This document shows positions 1 through 7,263 of a stretch of 13,876 nucleotides of DNA, piece after piece. Every line of letters begins with the position of its first letter. Position 1 is the first letter of the stretch. The notes beneath the pieces were generated by a model. The model made no database searches and was not told the DNA's origin. It worked only from the letters and a program-made list of their open reading frames with translations. The stretch comes from an uncultured Propionibacteriaceae bacterium (GTDB lineage Bacteria; Actinomycetota; Actinomycetes; Propionibacteriales; Propionibacteriaceae). The DNA is taken from NCBI GenBank assembly GCA_945875065.1, contig CAMCJC010000031.1, forward strand, positions 1 to 13,876, read 5' to 3'. Position numbers and translations under genes: made by a program.

Positions 1-395
1 AAATAGAACAACTAATCACCGTTGCACACACCACCTGAAACCGCCCTCTAGTCGTGCACTCCTTCGCTCACCGAGAACGGCGGTTCGTGCCCGCAAAAGA
101 GGGGCGGCCAGCCGGCTCGACTCGGAGCGGTCGTGACGCTTTGCGGCGCTGAGTTACGAGGACGCCGTGATGGGCTAAGCGCTGTTGACGTGCAGGTCTG
201 GCACGATCACCTCAGTGTGCCAAGCGTGAAGGAACTGACCGCGCATCGACCAGATGCAGCAAGCGGCGGACGTTTGAGCACTCATCCCAGGTAGTCATCG
301 GCCTTCGACGACTTTGGTGGAGTCACCCCCCACGTGCTGTGAACTTGCGGAGCATCATCCTTACCTCTCCCGCCCGATGAGCGATCTCGTCACGA
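1..395. other. Stretch with no supported gene
   Basis: I read both strands and found no open frame with a recognisable domain, no tRNA or rRNA fold, and no repeat array. The first ~50 bases are noticeably richer in A+T than what follows. Short open stretches exist on the minus strand but are interrupted by stops and match no family I know. It may be the decayed remains of a gene or an island edge. Confidence 0.5.
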
Positions 396-773
396 TCACC
401 GGCACGCGGGCATACACGTAACGACGGCGAGTATGCCGCTCGTGAACTTGCGAGTTCTCTTACCGTCGACGAACGAGTCGTCGCGGGAGGTGGCTGCGGA
501 TCGAAGGCGCTTCGCGCCAGGCCGCGCTGGCCGTAGGCGGCGATACGATCCCGCTCCTCCCAGCGGAGTCGATTGTGTCGTCCATACCCCGTCGGCCACC
601 GCGACCTGCTTGATCGCGTAGTTGATGCCGGCCTTCTCGTGAGCGAAGTTCCGCCCGGCGGCGTTGCAACCCAACATCGCAACGCCCACGTTGTCGGGTA
701 CCGCGCGCATCGCGGAGGCGGACTGGTCGGCCTCGGCGGGAGTCGGGCCGTGCGCCCTGTCCAGCCACCACAC
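396..773 (-). other. Unrecognised open frame, possible gene remnant
   Basis: A 125-codon frame opens at a GTG at 773 and stays open upstream towards the vapC-like gene. The first ~65 residues look protein-like (for example VGVAMLGCNAAGRNF, then INYAIKQVAVADGVW). The rest becomes Arg/Ser-rich and reads like shadow translation, suggesting a coding start that has lost its true continuation. The AAGGA-like sequence touches the GTG directly, which is poor ribosome-binding spacing. I do not recognise the family and assign no function. It lies 44 bp beyond the stop of the degraded toxin-antitoxin pair on the same strand. It could equally be a chance frame in G+C-rich DNA. Confidence 0.2.
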
Positions 774-817
774 TCCTTGATATCTCCCGGCGTACCTAAC
801 CTGTGTGGCGGTTACAG

Positions 818-1252
818 CTAGACCACTGCCGGTCGGTCGGGATCGTCGGTCACTGGATCGAGCACATCGAACCCGAGGGTGGCGGCGGCCCTGGCCATCT
901 GCGCGTCATGCGTGACGATCGTGACCTTGCCCACGCCGAGCCGCAGCGCCGACGCGACATGCACCGAGTTGGCCCCGTCGAGTATGGGATCGAGTGCGAT
1001 GGCTTCGTCGATCAGGTCATCCCCGACGGCGATCAGGGCGAACTCGTCCAGGTACTCTTCTGCGACATCGGTGGCCAGCTCGGCGTTCTTGACGACCCGC
1101 AGAACCTCGAGTTCGAGCATGCGTGAGCCGACAAACCTGTCACCGGCGGCATAGGCGGATTCGAACCACTCCCGGGCCGCGGCGGACTTGTCTGTGATCG
1201 CTCGCAGCAGCACCGAGGAGTCAACGAACCAGGCGCGCTCAGATGAGGCCAT
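818..1252 (-). CDS. VapC-type PIN-domain toxin with a substituted active-site Asp
   Basis: A 144-aa protein of normal length for a VapC ribonuclease toxin; active family members cut RNA with a Mg2+ site built from four acidic residues. Seen here: Asp11 in WFVDSSVLL, Glu49 in SRMLELEVLRVV and Asp116 in IVTHDAQM. The motif that normally reads LDAxHLA reads GANSVHVA, so the third acid is Asn95 (codon at 970-968, AAC instead of GAC, a single-base change). By family knowledge this should strongly reduce or abolish nuclease activity. The ATG at 1252 was chosen because the PIN fold begins about seven residues later; a longer GTG reading from 1450 only translates the antitoxin in the wrong frame. The start lies inside the antitoxin's last codons (14-bp overlap), the usual coupling. 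The antitoxin is itself broken, so this is probably a dead toxin. The second vapC (2911-3309) keeps all four acids. Confidence 0.8.
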   Translation of the reverse strand: MASSERAWFVDSSVLLRAITDKSAAAREWFESAYAAGDRFVGSRMLELEVLRVVKNAELATDVAEEYLDEFALIAVGDDLIDEAIALDPILDGANSVHVASALRLGVGKVTIVTHDAQMARAAATLGFDVLDPVTDDPDRPAVV

Positions 1253-1522
1253 CGAACTTGGTCCGTTCGGCGCCGAGCGCAGCCCCGAGGTCCGTGCCGG
1301 TGGCGATGGTGGGGAAGCGTCGAGCCGATCGGGGAGCGGTGCTGCGGGAAGGTCGGGCGAGCCCGGTGGCCACCAGTTCGTCAAGCGGATCGCTAGAACT
1401 CTCGATCTTGTGATGCGGTATGCGGGGGGACCGCGGCGCAGCACAATCACTTAGCCGTGGTCCGCGGGTCGCGTCGCCCGTGAGGGGTTCTGATTTAGCT
1501 CGGTGAGCGTGATCGACGCCAT
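1239..1522 (-). pseudogene. Phd/VapB-type antitoxin, broken by a stop and a frameshift
   Basis: Reading from the ATG at 1522 gives a typical Phd/YefM antitoxin N-terminus (MASITLTELNQNPSRATR, then PADHG). It runs into an in-frame TAA at 1453-1451, where the family normally has a Glu before the VIVLRRGxPAYRI strand. That strand follows immediately in the same frame. Just after it, near 1409-1412, the frame must shift by one to continue as KIESSSDPLDELVATGLARP and the rest of the C-terminal toxin-binding tail, which ends in KFDGLI at 1239. All parts are present in the right order, so this is a recently decayed gene of about 94 codons rather than a deletion. The tail overlaps the start of the vapC-like gene by 14 bp. 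Sequencing error could explain one lesion, but two lesions plus the toxin's active-site change favour real decay. Confidence 0.82.
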
Positions 1523-1550
1523 AACACTAATTCTAGCATTTCATCCTAGA
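1523..1550 (-). promoter_or_regulatory. Leaderless-type promoter of the first vapBC pair, with candidate operator
   Basis: On the minus strand TAGAAT (1535-1530) lies seven bases before the antitoxin ATG at 1522, the spacing typical of leaderless actinobacterial transcripts. No Shine-Dalgarno is visible. TCTAG (1532-1536) and CTAGA (1546-1550) form a short inverted repeat overlapping the -10 box and could be an autoregulatory operator. No convincing -35 box is seen. Confidence 0.45.
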
Positions 1551-1801
1551 TTTGGGTCACCCGTGCATCTTTGCCTGGCGAGAGCGGCCTATTGTGCGAA
1601 TGTTGCACAAGAGAACCCGTTTCGATCATTTGACCTAGTCAAAGCGGATTATCGCGGGTGTCTTAGTGGTGCGTTCGGCAATTCCGTCGCTTAAGCCGAA
1701 GATCCTGGTCGACCGGTTGAGTCGTGGGGTTTACGTGGTGTCCCAGCGGTCCGGGGTGGCGTCGTGAGGGATGATCGTGGCCCTGCTGTGGGGACTATCG
1801 A
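1551..1801. other. Lower-G+C stretch, no supported gene
   Basis: The stretch around 1501-1700 is visibly less G+C-rich than its surroundings; hand counts of 1501-1560 and 1621-1680 give 28/60 and 30/60. A 63-codon plus-strand frame (1503-1694) overlaps the antitoxin promoter and shows no recognisable motif, so I do not call it. The composition suggests imported or non-coding junction DNA. Confidence 0.4.
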
Positions 1802-1951
1802 GACGGCTCAAACTTTCTCACGGCTGCTGAGGTGGCCGGGCTCGTGGGTGACTGGCTGGCTGGGGTGAGTGTGAAGTCTTTTGCCGAGAGGTGCGGGATT
1901 CACCGGGCCAGGGTGTTCTCTCATCTTCGCCGGCGCAACGTGCCGAGCCGT
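1802..1951 (+). pseudogene. Helix-turn-helix remnant of a resolvase/recombinase-like protein
   Basis: In one plus-strand frame the text reads FLTAAEVAGLVGDWLAG, then VSVKSFAERCGIHRARVF and SHLRRRNVPSR. This matches the C-terminal Hin/resolvase-type helix-turn-helix of serine recombinases and related small HTH proteins: an xxVaxLVxxYxAGxSVxxLAxRxGIHRxTVxxHL pattern. There is no catalytic recombinase domain upstream, where a stop occurs in this frame at 1772. After ~1951 the frame stays open to 2062 without family similarity. A GTG at 1832 could start a 76-aa protein, but it would cut into the HTH's leading helix. I read it as the debris of a mobile-element gene. Confidence 0.45.
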
Positions 1952-2456
1952 CGCTACCTCAATTCCGCTGTTTCATTTCGTCCTGTGCTGTTGCTGGAGT
2001 ATGCGAACGTTTTGGGTATCCCCGGTCCGGGTGCCGCGCTAGGCGTGATGAGTGCCGGATGATTCACCCGGTCCGAGACTTCGCCGACGTCTATGCCCTC
2101 ATCGGCGCTCATCAGGTGACTTGCGGGCCGAGCCGCACTCGCCGCTACCGCGGCTTTGTGCCAGGCTGAGTTGCGTCCCCTCACGGCTGCAGCCTCGGGG
2201 CTGGGGCCACTGCGGGCGTCGACCTACGCGGCATTCGTCGACCCGACCCTTGGTGACGTCGCATTCTGGGACCCCACTCGTCGAAGCTGGACATGACGGA
2301 CCTTTCCGAGACCTGTACGGATGACATGCCGCCTCGCCCTGTGTAGCCGGGAGGGGATGGACTGCGACGGAAAGCGTCTGCGACGCCATGTTGCATACGG
2401 GGCTTCAACCAGAAGATGGCTAGGGGAGATGCTGAGAACGGGGCCGGCGCCGACTG
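1952..2456. other. Stretch with no supported gene
   Basis: Several overlapping frames of 75-96 codons are open here on both strands, as expected for G+C-rich DNA. None shows a recognisable fold, motif or good ribosome-binding site. The plus frame with AELRPLTAAASGL and STYAAFVDPTLGDVAFWD looks mildly protein-like but is short. No tRNA, repeat array or clear terminator is visible. Confidence 0.4.
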
Positions 2457-2650
2457 TCACTCGGCGTCGGGATCGACGCCCGCACCGAGCCAGTTGGCGA
2501 AGGCGCTCACCATGAGGTCACGGCGCACGGGGCTCTTGCCCGAGCTCGGAGAGCCGTGCAGGACTAGGACGCCGTTCTTGCAACGAGCATGGACCCGTTG
2601 GTCGGCACTGTCGCTGCGCTCGACCAACCCGTAGACATCTGTAGATATTT
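2457..2650 (-). pseudogene. C-terminal fragment with a P-loop (ATPase-like remnant)
   Basis: A minus-strand frame ending in TGA at 2459-2457 reads DVYGLVERSDSADQRVHARC, then KNGVLVLHGSPSSGKS and PVRRDLMVSAFANWLGAG, ending VDPDAE. A hydrophobic strand followed by GSPSSGKS is a convincing Walker A nucleotide-binding motif. No ATG or GTG start is visible in this frame upstream within the stretch, and no Walker B follows before the stop. It is therefore most likely a scrap of a larger P-loop protein rather than a gene. Its upstream end runs into the promoter of the second vapBC pair, which may mark the breakpoint. The parent family cannot be named. Confidence 0.4.
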
Positions 2651-2665
2651 GGATACGATGGAAAT
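2631..2665 (+). promoter_or_regulatory. Promoter and tandem-repeat operator of vapBC (second pair)
   Basis: TAGACA (2632-2637) and TACGAT (2654-2659), 16 bases apart, form a credible sigma-70-type promoter. The -10 box sits six bases before the vapB ATG at 2666, so the transcript is probably leaderless. Two adjacent ten-base copies, GTAGACATCT (2631-2640) and GTAGATATTT (2641-2650), agree at 8 of 10 positions. They cover the -35 box and spacer, and ATCT-gt-AGAT (2637-2646) is an inverted repeat across their junction. This is where the antitoxin or toxin-antitoxin complex would be expected to repress its own gene. Confidence 0.55.
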
Positions 2666-2914
2666 ATGAAGACCATCACGGTCGGCCAACTGCGGCAGAA
2701 TCCGGCGGCGATGCTCGCCGAGGTCGAGGCCGGCGAGACCTACCGGATCACCCGTCACGGCCGGGAGATTGCCCGCATCGTTCCGCGCGACCATGCGCTC
2801 GAGTTGCTACCCGCCAAGTCTCGCACGGGATCGCGCCTTGCTGACCTACCGCGACACGAGCTGCGCTCAGCAAGTTCGATCGATGAACTTTTAGAAGACG
2901 AGCGTGACCGGTGA
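2666..2914 (+). CDS. vapB: Phd/YefM-family antitoxin (VapB-like)
   Basis: An 82-aa protein. Residues 1-50 form the Phd/YefM DNA-binding fold: MKTITVGQLRQNPAAMLAEV, then GETYRITRHGREIARIVP. Residues ~55-82 are a charged, probably disordered tail that should wrap and block the PIN toxin. Family role: neutralises the partner RNase by direct binding and represses the shared promoter. The ATG at 2666 is chosen because the conserved MKxIxVxxLRQ start begins there and a -10 box lies six bases before it. The stop overlaps the toxin start by four bases (GTGA), giving translational coupling. In contrast to the pair at 818-1522, this gene has no lesions. Exact subfamily assignment within Phd/VapB is uncertain. 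Confidence 0.88.
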   Translation: MKTITVGQLRQNPAAMLAEVEAGETYRITRHGREIARIVPRDHALELLPAKSRTGSRLADLPRHELRSASSIDELLEDERDR

Positions 2915-3309
2915 CCATCTTCTACCTCGACACATCGGTTGCGCTTCGTGCGCTCCTGGGCCACTCGCCCTCAGCAGCGTTGTGGGTCGACCGCACCAGC
3001 GCTGATCATGAGCACACCCTCGTCTCGTCCAGGATCTTGAGAACCGAGCTGACCCGAGTGCTTCGTCGTGAAGGTCTACCCGTGACGCTGCGGGACGAGA
3101 TCCTCAATGTGCTGAGTCTGGTTCCGGTGACCGAAGGGGTATTGGCAGCTGCAGAGGCCATCGAAAGACATGTGAAAACGCTGGATGCAATCCATCTGGG
3201 CTCGGTGATTGCCGCTGGGCTCGATGCCACCATCGTCAGTCATGACACGACTATGTTGGCTGTCGCCGCATCCCTCGGCTACCGCACCCTCGACCCGGTC
3301 GAGGAGTAA
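2911..3309 (+). CDS. vapC: VapC-type PIN-domain ribonuclease toxin, intact active site
   Basis: A 132-aa PIN-domain protein of normal VapC length. All four acidic metal-binding residues are present: Asp7 (YLDTSVALRALL), Glu46 (RTELTRVLRR), Asp92 (TLDAIHLGS) and Asp112 (SHDTTMLAVA). Known family role: Mg2+-dependent endoribonuclease, usually cutting tRNA or rRNA, held silent by the cognate antitoxin. It starts with GTG inside the antitoxin stop (four-base overlap), so it depends on vapB translation. It is the last gene of this two-gene operon and faces the converging defence operon, whose last stop is at 3451. The specific RNA target cannot be read from the sequence. As an intact addictive module beside a decaying island, it may help retain the region (inference). 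Confidence 0.9.
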   Translation: MTIFYLDTSVALRALLGHSPSAALWVDRTSADHEHTLVSSRILRTELTRVLRREGLPVTLRDEILNVLSLVPVTEGVLAAAEAIERHVKTLDAIHLGSVIAAGLDATIVSHDTTMLAVAASLGYRTLDPVEE

Positions 3310-3450
3310 ATCCAACCCCGCTCCCTCCCAGCCAGCAGAATCCCGAGCGGCCGCAAGATCAGTACTCGGCAGTGGCCCACTCGATGGTCAGGCCAGCGGT
3401 AGCGCAGCATGAACTGGTTTGAGGCCACATCGGCCGGTATCTGCATGCAG

Positions 3451-5464
3451 TTAGCCGAGGTTGTAGCGACGACGCTCGCGCAGGAGGTAATGCTTAGCTG
3501 CACCGAGCCAGTGCTCGTCGCGCATGACGGTGCATCGCAGCTTTGACAGAAGGGGGATGCCCCAGTCCCAGGCCCGGCGTATGTGCTCCAGGACGCTTGA
3601 CACGCCATCACCAACGAGGCTGCGAGCCGCCTTGCAGTGGCCAAGCACGGTCACGAAGTCGGTGTAGGACTCGTCGGTTACAACGGTCAGCTCGTTGATG
3701 TCGTGCACGGTGACGGGGTTGTCCATCCGTTCTCCGTGCTGGTTGACGGCTAATCGTAAGCCGCGTCCGATTTCTTGGCGGCGGGAGATTGTGCTGTCGC
3801 TTTTCTTGAGTATTCCCATGACGAACACGTTGGGGTTGTCCCAGCCCTCGCGTAGCGCTGAGTGGGAGAAGATGAATCGCACTGGTTCAGCGAACGAGAG
3901 TAGCCGTTCCTTGTCTTTCAGGATCAGGTCGTAGGCGTCGGTGTCGGTGGACTGGCCCTTGTCGTCGCCACGGCTGGAGACCTTGCCGTTGATCTGGCGG
4001 TTGGTCTTCTTGTCGATGGAGAAGTAGCCCTCGTGCACGTGCCGCACGTCGTCGCGGCGCAAGTAGGTCTGATACTCCTCGATCGCCGCGTCGATGGCGA
4101 GTTCGCCGAGCACCTCGTCACGGATCGCGGGGTACTCCTCCTCGAACATCCGCGCGTAGTCGCCAAGAGTGTCCTCACGACCGTAGTCGCGGTACTTTGC
4201 GACCTCATCAATGAAGAACAGCGAGAGCACCTTGACGCCCTGGCTAAAGAGCTCGCGTTCCTTGTCCAAATGGGCGCGAACGACCTCACGAATCTGGATG
4301 CGCCGCTTGGTCTCCTCTGTGACATCCCGGTCAGCGAGCTGGCCTGCCGCGACCACATCGCCGTTGCTCAACTCGATCACGTCCCGGTTCGCGTCGATCT
4401 CAGTGATGAATAATCCCTTGTACGCCTCGATCCCGTTCGAGACATCGTGAAGGTTCGTGCCCACGTCGAGGCGCTTGACCTGTCGCCTGATGCCCGTTGC
4501 CGTCTGCACCTCGATCTCGGCCCGAGCACGAGGTTTGGTGCCCTTCGCGATCTCGATGGCATCCAGGTACAGGTAGGCAGTCGATCCAGCTAGGCCTTTG
4601 ACGGTGATGCCCCGCACGGCGATCTTCTTCACCAGCTTCTGGTTGTAGGCGTCCAGCGCATCGAGCCGGTGCACCTTGGTGTGTTCGACCTTGTGGGTGG
4701 CGGAGTAACGCAGCAGCATCAGTGCATTGAACCGTGACAGCGCTTCGAGTGACTTGGGCGCACCGATCTTCTGTGGCTCATCGATGATCACGATCGGGCG
4801 GTTGGCGCTGATGACGTCGATCGGGCGGCGGGACTGGAAATCATCGAGTTCGTCGTAGATGCGGCGGTTGTCTTTGCCGGTGGCGTTGAACGCCTGGATG
4901 TTGATGATCATCACCTGCACCCCGGCGTCCGAGCTGAACCGCTCCAGCTCGTGCAGCTGGGAGGAGTTGTAGATGAACGAGCGCGGCTTGGTGCCGTACA
5001 GCTGCTGGAAGTGCTCGGCGGTCACGTCGAATGACTTCTTCACACCCTCGCGGATCGCGACCGACGGCACCACGACGATGTACTTCGACCAGCCGTACCG
5101 TTTGTGCAACTCCATGATCGTCTTGATGTAGACGTAGGTCTTGCCCGTGCCGGTCTCCATCTCCACATCAAGGTTCGGCGCCGGGGCTGGAAGCAAGCTT
5201 TGCTGACAATGGGAGGTTCCGTGATCGCTGTACCGCGTGCACGTTCTCCAGCAGTTGCGCTTCTGACAGGACGATCTCGGCGTTGCGCAAGCCCGCGTCC
5301 GGGCGTTCCTCCGCCTCGAACAGCGCAGGCGCGCTCGTGGGCCGAGCTTTGCCGGGGTCGATCCGGTAGGAGATGCCGTCATGCTTCGGCTGACCGGCGA
5401 AGCACTCCACGACAGCATCGACGGCATCGGTTTGGTACTGCTGGACCTTGAACTGGAGCTTCAT
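3451..5464 (-). pseudogene. Type III restriction Res-like helicase, frameshifted and lacking its nuclease domain
   Basis: Type III Res subunits are SF2 helicases with a C-terminal PD-(D/E)xK nuclease that act with a Mod methyltransferase. From ATG 5464 the N-terminus (MKLQFKVQQYQTDAVDAVV) reads normally for ~94 residues to LSAKLASSP. The frame then shifts by one base at the GG of 5182-5181, and the helicase continues in another frame. With the shift corrected, the motifs are Walker A METGTGKT (102-109), IDEPQ (~227-231), SAT (254-256), ALREGWDNPN (motif V) and EIGRGLRL (564-571). Family similarity stops at SYTDFVTVL near 3643. The last 63 codons (VSSVLEHIRRAWDWGIPLL, ending ERRRYNLG) are unlike Res, and the expected ~250-300-residue nuclease end is absent. 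The corrected protein is only ~670 aa. A weak ribosome-binding site and the 130-nt gap suggest separate expression from the five upstream genes. A sequencing error could explain the frameshift but not the lost C-terminus. Confidence 0.8.
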
Positions 5465-5511
5465 ACGGCAATTCGCTTTCTGCGAGCGACAACGTGGCGC
5501 AGTGAACTTAA

Positions 5512-5561
5512 GCAAGCAAACATGTCTTTGACTAGGCACTTTGTCGAACATGTTTGCTTGC
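5512..5561. repeat. Perfect 14-bp inverted repeat in the gap before the Res-like gene
   Basis: GCAAGCAAACATGT (5512-5525) and ACATGTTTGCTTGC (5548-5561) are exact reverse complements separated by 22 bases. Each arm contains the self-complementary hexamer ACATGT. There is no run of T after it on either strand, so a simple intrinsic terminator is unlikely. Its position between the AlbA_2-type gene's stop (5595) and the Res-like start (5464) fits an operator or a transcript hairpin controlling the last gene. A mobile-element end is another possibility. Confidence 0.7.
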
Positions 5562-5594
5562 GGCTTGTGTAAACGTACCTCTCAGTTCGCATGG

Positions 5595-7253
5595 TTAAAC
5601 AAGCTCCCAACGTGGCTTCTGCTGGGAGCCCACGTTGCGGATCGTCCCGTCCGTTCGCATACGGGTGAGCAGGTTTGTGACCTTGGAGCGCTGCTGCTTC
5701 GAGTCGAGGATATCCGGCAGGTAAGGGCCAAGCAGGTCGTCGATCTCCTTGCGGGTGGCTCCCCCGAACTGGGTGAGGTAGTCCACCACAAGGCGGGCGT
5801 AGTGTGCATCGTCTTGTGCGCGGCGACGGATGTACTCGGCCTTGGAGCCAGTTATCTTGGCGATGTCAGCGTTCACTCGCAGATTCGGCCGCCGTCCCTC
5901 GACCAGCTTCGCCTTACGGAGTCGGGCGATTGCCTCGGCACTGCTGGGAAGACCCTTCTGCACCCGGTCGAGCGCGAGCACATCTTCGAGTGGAAGGTCG
6001 GTACGAACCATGAGGAGCTGGGAGTACGCCGGGTCGATCACCGCGCCTGGAATGGTGAGTTTGACCTCGCCGGTGGTGCTGAGATCGTAGTCAGGCAGGG
6101 GAAGGAAGCGTCGCACCTGGTCCTGCACCATGCGGTGGATGCCGTAGCCCATGTGGTCGATGACGTTGAGTTCGGTCATCGCAGCCACCAACAGCGGGTT
6201 GCGATAGTCGCGTGGCGTGCGCTTCTCGAGGGCGTACTCCTCGGGTACGCCGTCGAAGAACTCTCCGACACTGATGAACTCGACGCGATCTGGCCGCTCG
6301 GTGACGATGATCCTCGACCGCTTCGTGTAGTCCTGATGGGCGATGCAGTTGTACAACGCCTCGAGCAGGCTGCGCTCCTCGTACTTACTGATCTCCCGGT
6401 AGATCAACTCGTTGGGGGGCATGAGCCTCAGTTGCACGTTGCGGATACGCTGCACCAGCGCTGTGGAGGTGAGCAGGAACGGCGGGTAGAAGTGCTCGTA
6501 GGCTTGCTGCTCGCCCACCAGATTCCACGTCATCTCGGCAGGATGCGGCGTCAGTAGGTGCGTAGATGTGCGGGCACCGAGCAGCAGGAGCGCGGCTCGC
6601 GTGAGTTGGCCGTCGCGAATCAGCCGCGCCTTCTCCAGGAACGTCGCGTCATCCCACGCATCGACGTCTGCTGCGGGAATGCGGGAGGCATAGCGTTCCT
6701 TGAATCCCTGACGCGCGCGAGCAAGCGCTGTTGGATCGAGATGCCCAAGCGTGGCTTCCGGCACGACGACGGCCGACCAATCGGTGCCGACCGACTGCCG
6801 ACGAATCTCGTCCAGTTTGTCCAGCGAGAGGGGTACCAGGCTCTCGCCTGCGCGGGCGCGGTAATTGCCCTTCCATGAGATCGGGATACCTCGAGGGGCT
6901 GCCGGTATCTCGAGCAGGACGATCCGTCTGCCGGAGTGCATGGCCTCGTACACCTCGCGGACGGTCAACCCCTGGTCGATCGACTGGTGGATGTGCTGCT
7001 TCAACGCCTGACGCTGCTGCACCTCGACGAGATGCGCCGTACCAACCACCTGACGACTGTTCGAGACCCCGAACACGAGCCATCCCGACGCCAGCCCGCG
7101 CAGGTTGGCCTCGTTGCTCAGCGCCGAGACATACTCACCGGTCTTGTCCGCCGAGAACTGACGTGTAGCCTCTTTGAACTCGACAACCTCGCTCTCCCAA
7201 CCAGCCAACAGCCGATCGAGGAGTTCGGTGAGTTCGTCTCTCGTCAAGGTCAT
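5595..7253 (-). CDS. AlbA_2 / RecG-C-terminal-like ATP-binding protein
   Basis: A 552-aa protein. Residues ~15-150 form an AlbA_2 (Schlafen-type AAA_4) nucleic-acid-binding domain: VVEFKEATRQF near 23-33, SALSNEANLRG, then GWLVFGVSN at 57-65 and ISWKGNYRARAGES. Residues ~290-400 match the GHKL-like ATP-binding region often annotated 'RecG C-terminal-like' (SLLEALYNCIAHQDY at 295-309, then FISVGEFFDG and MGYGIHRM). The last ~100 residues look like a winged-helix region (YLTQFGGATRKEIDDLL). Proteins of this kind are common in defence and transcription-control loci, but their reaction is poorly defined. The ATG at 7253 is preferred over an upstream one at 7349, which would lie inside the methyltransferase; GAGGA lies 7 bases before it. 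The gap to the methyltransferase stop is 10 nt. No lesions are seen. Possible roles (inference): sensor or regulator of the motors. Confidence 0.85.
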   Translation of the reverse strand: MTLTRDELTELLDRLLAGWESEVVEFKEATRQFSADKTGEYVSALSNEANLRGLASGWLVFGVSNSRQVVGTAHLVEVQQRQALKQHIHQSIDQGLTVREVYEAMHSGRRIVLLEIPAAPRGIPISWKGNYRARAGESLVPLSLDKLDEIRRQSVGTDWSAVVVPEATLGHLDPTALARARQGFKERYASRIPAADVDAWDDATFLEKARLIRDGQLTRAALLLLGARTSTHLLTPHPAEMTWNLVGEQQAYEHFYPPFLLTSTALVQRIRNVQLRLMPPNELIYREISKYEERSLLEALYNCIAHQDYTKRSRIIVTERPDRVEFISVGEFFDGVPEEYALEKRTPRDYRNPLLVAAMTELNVIDHMGYGIHRMVQDQVRRFLPLPDYDLSTTGEVKLTIPGAVIDPAYSQLLMVRTDLPLEDVLALDRVQKGLPSSAEAIARLRKAKLVEGRRPNLRVNADIAKITGSKAEYIRRRAQDDAHYARLVVDYLTQFGGATRKEIDDLLGPYLPDILDSKQQRSKVTNLLTRMRTDGTIRNVGSQQKPRWELV

Positions 7254-7263
7254 TAGTGGTTCC

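Noticed and set aside
1253..1450. Longer start (GTG at 1450) for the first VapC-like toxin
   Set aside because: The extra 66 residues are the antitoxin gene read partly in the wrong frame; the PIN domain begins right after the ATG at 1252.
5183..5427. Start at 5427 for the Res-like protein in the downstream frame
   Set aside because: The ~80 residues before APNLDVEM in that frame are Arg/Ser-rich nonsense, while the other frame gives a family-like N-terminus from 5464. A frameshift explains both.
5512..5561. Intrinsic terminator at the 14-bp inverted repeat
   Set aside because: The arms are not especially G+C-rich, the loop is 22 bases and no T-run follows on either strand, so a regulatory site is the better reading.
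5541..6557. 338-codon open frame on the plus strand
   Set aside because: It is antisense to the AlbA_2-type gene, whose minus-strand translation has clear domains. The plus translation is Val/Leu/His-rich with no motif, as expected for a G+C-rich shadow frame.
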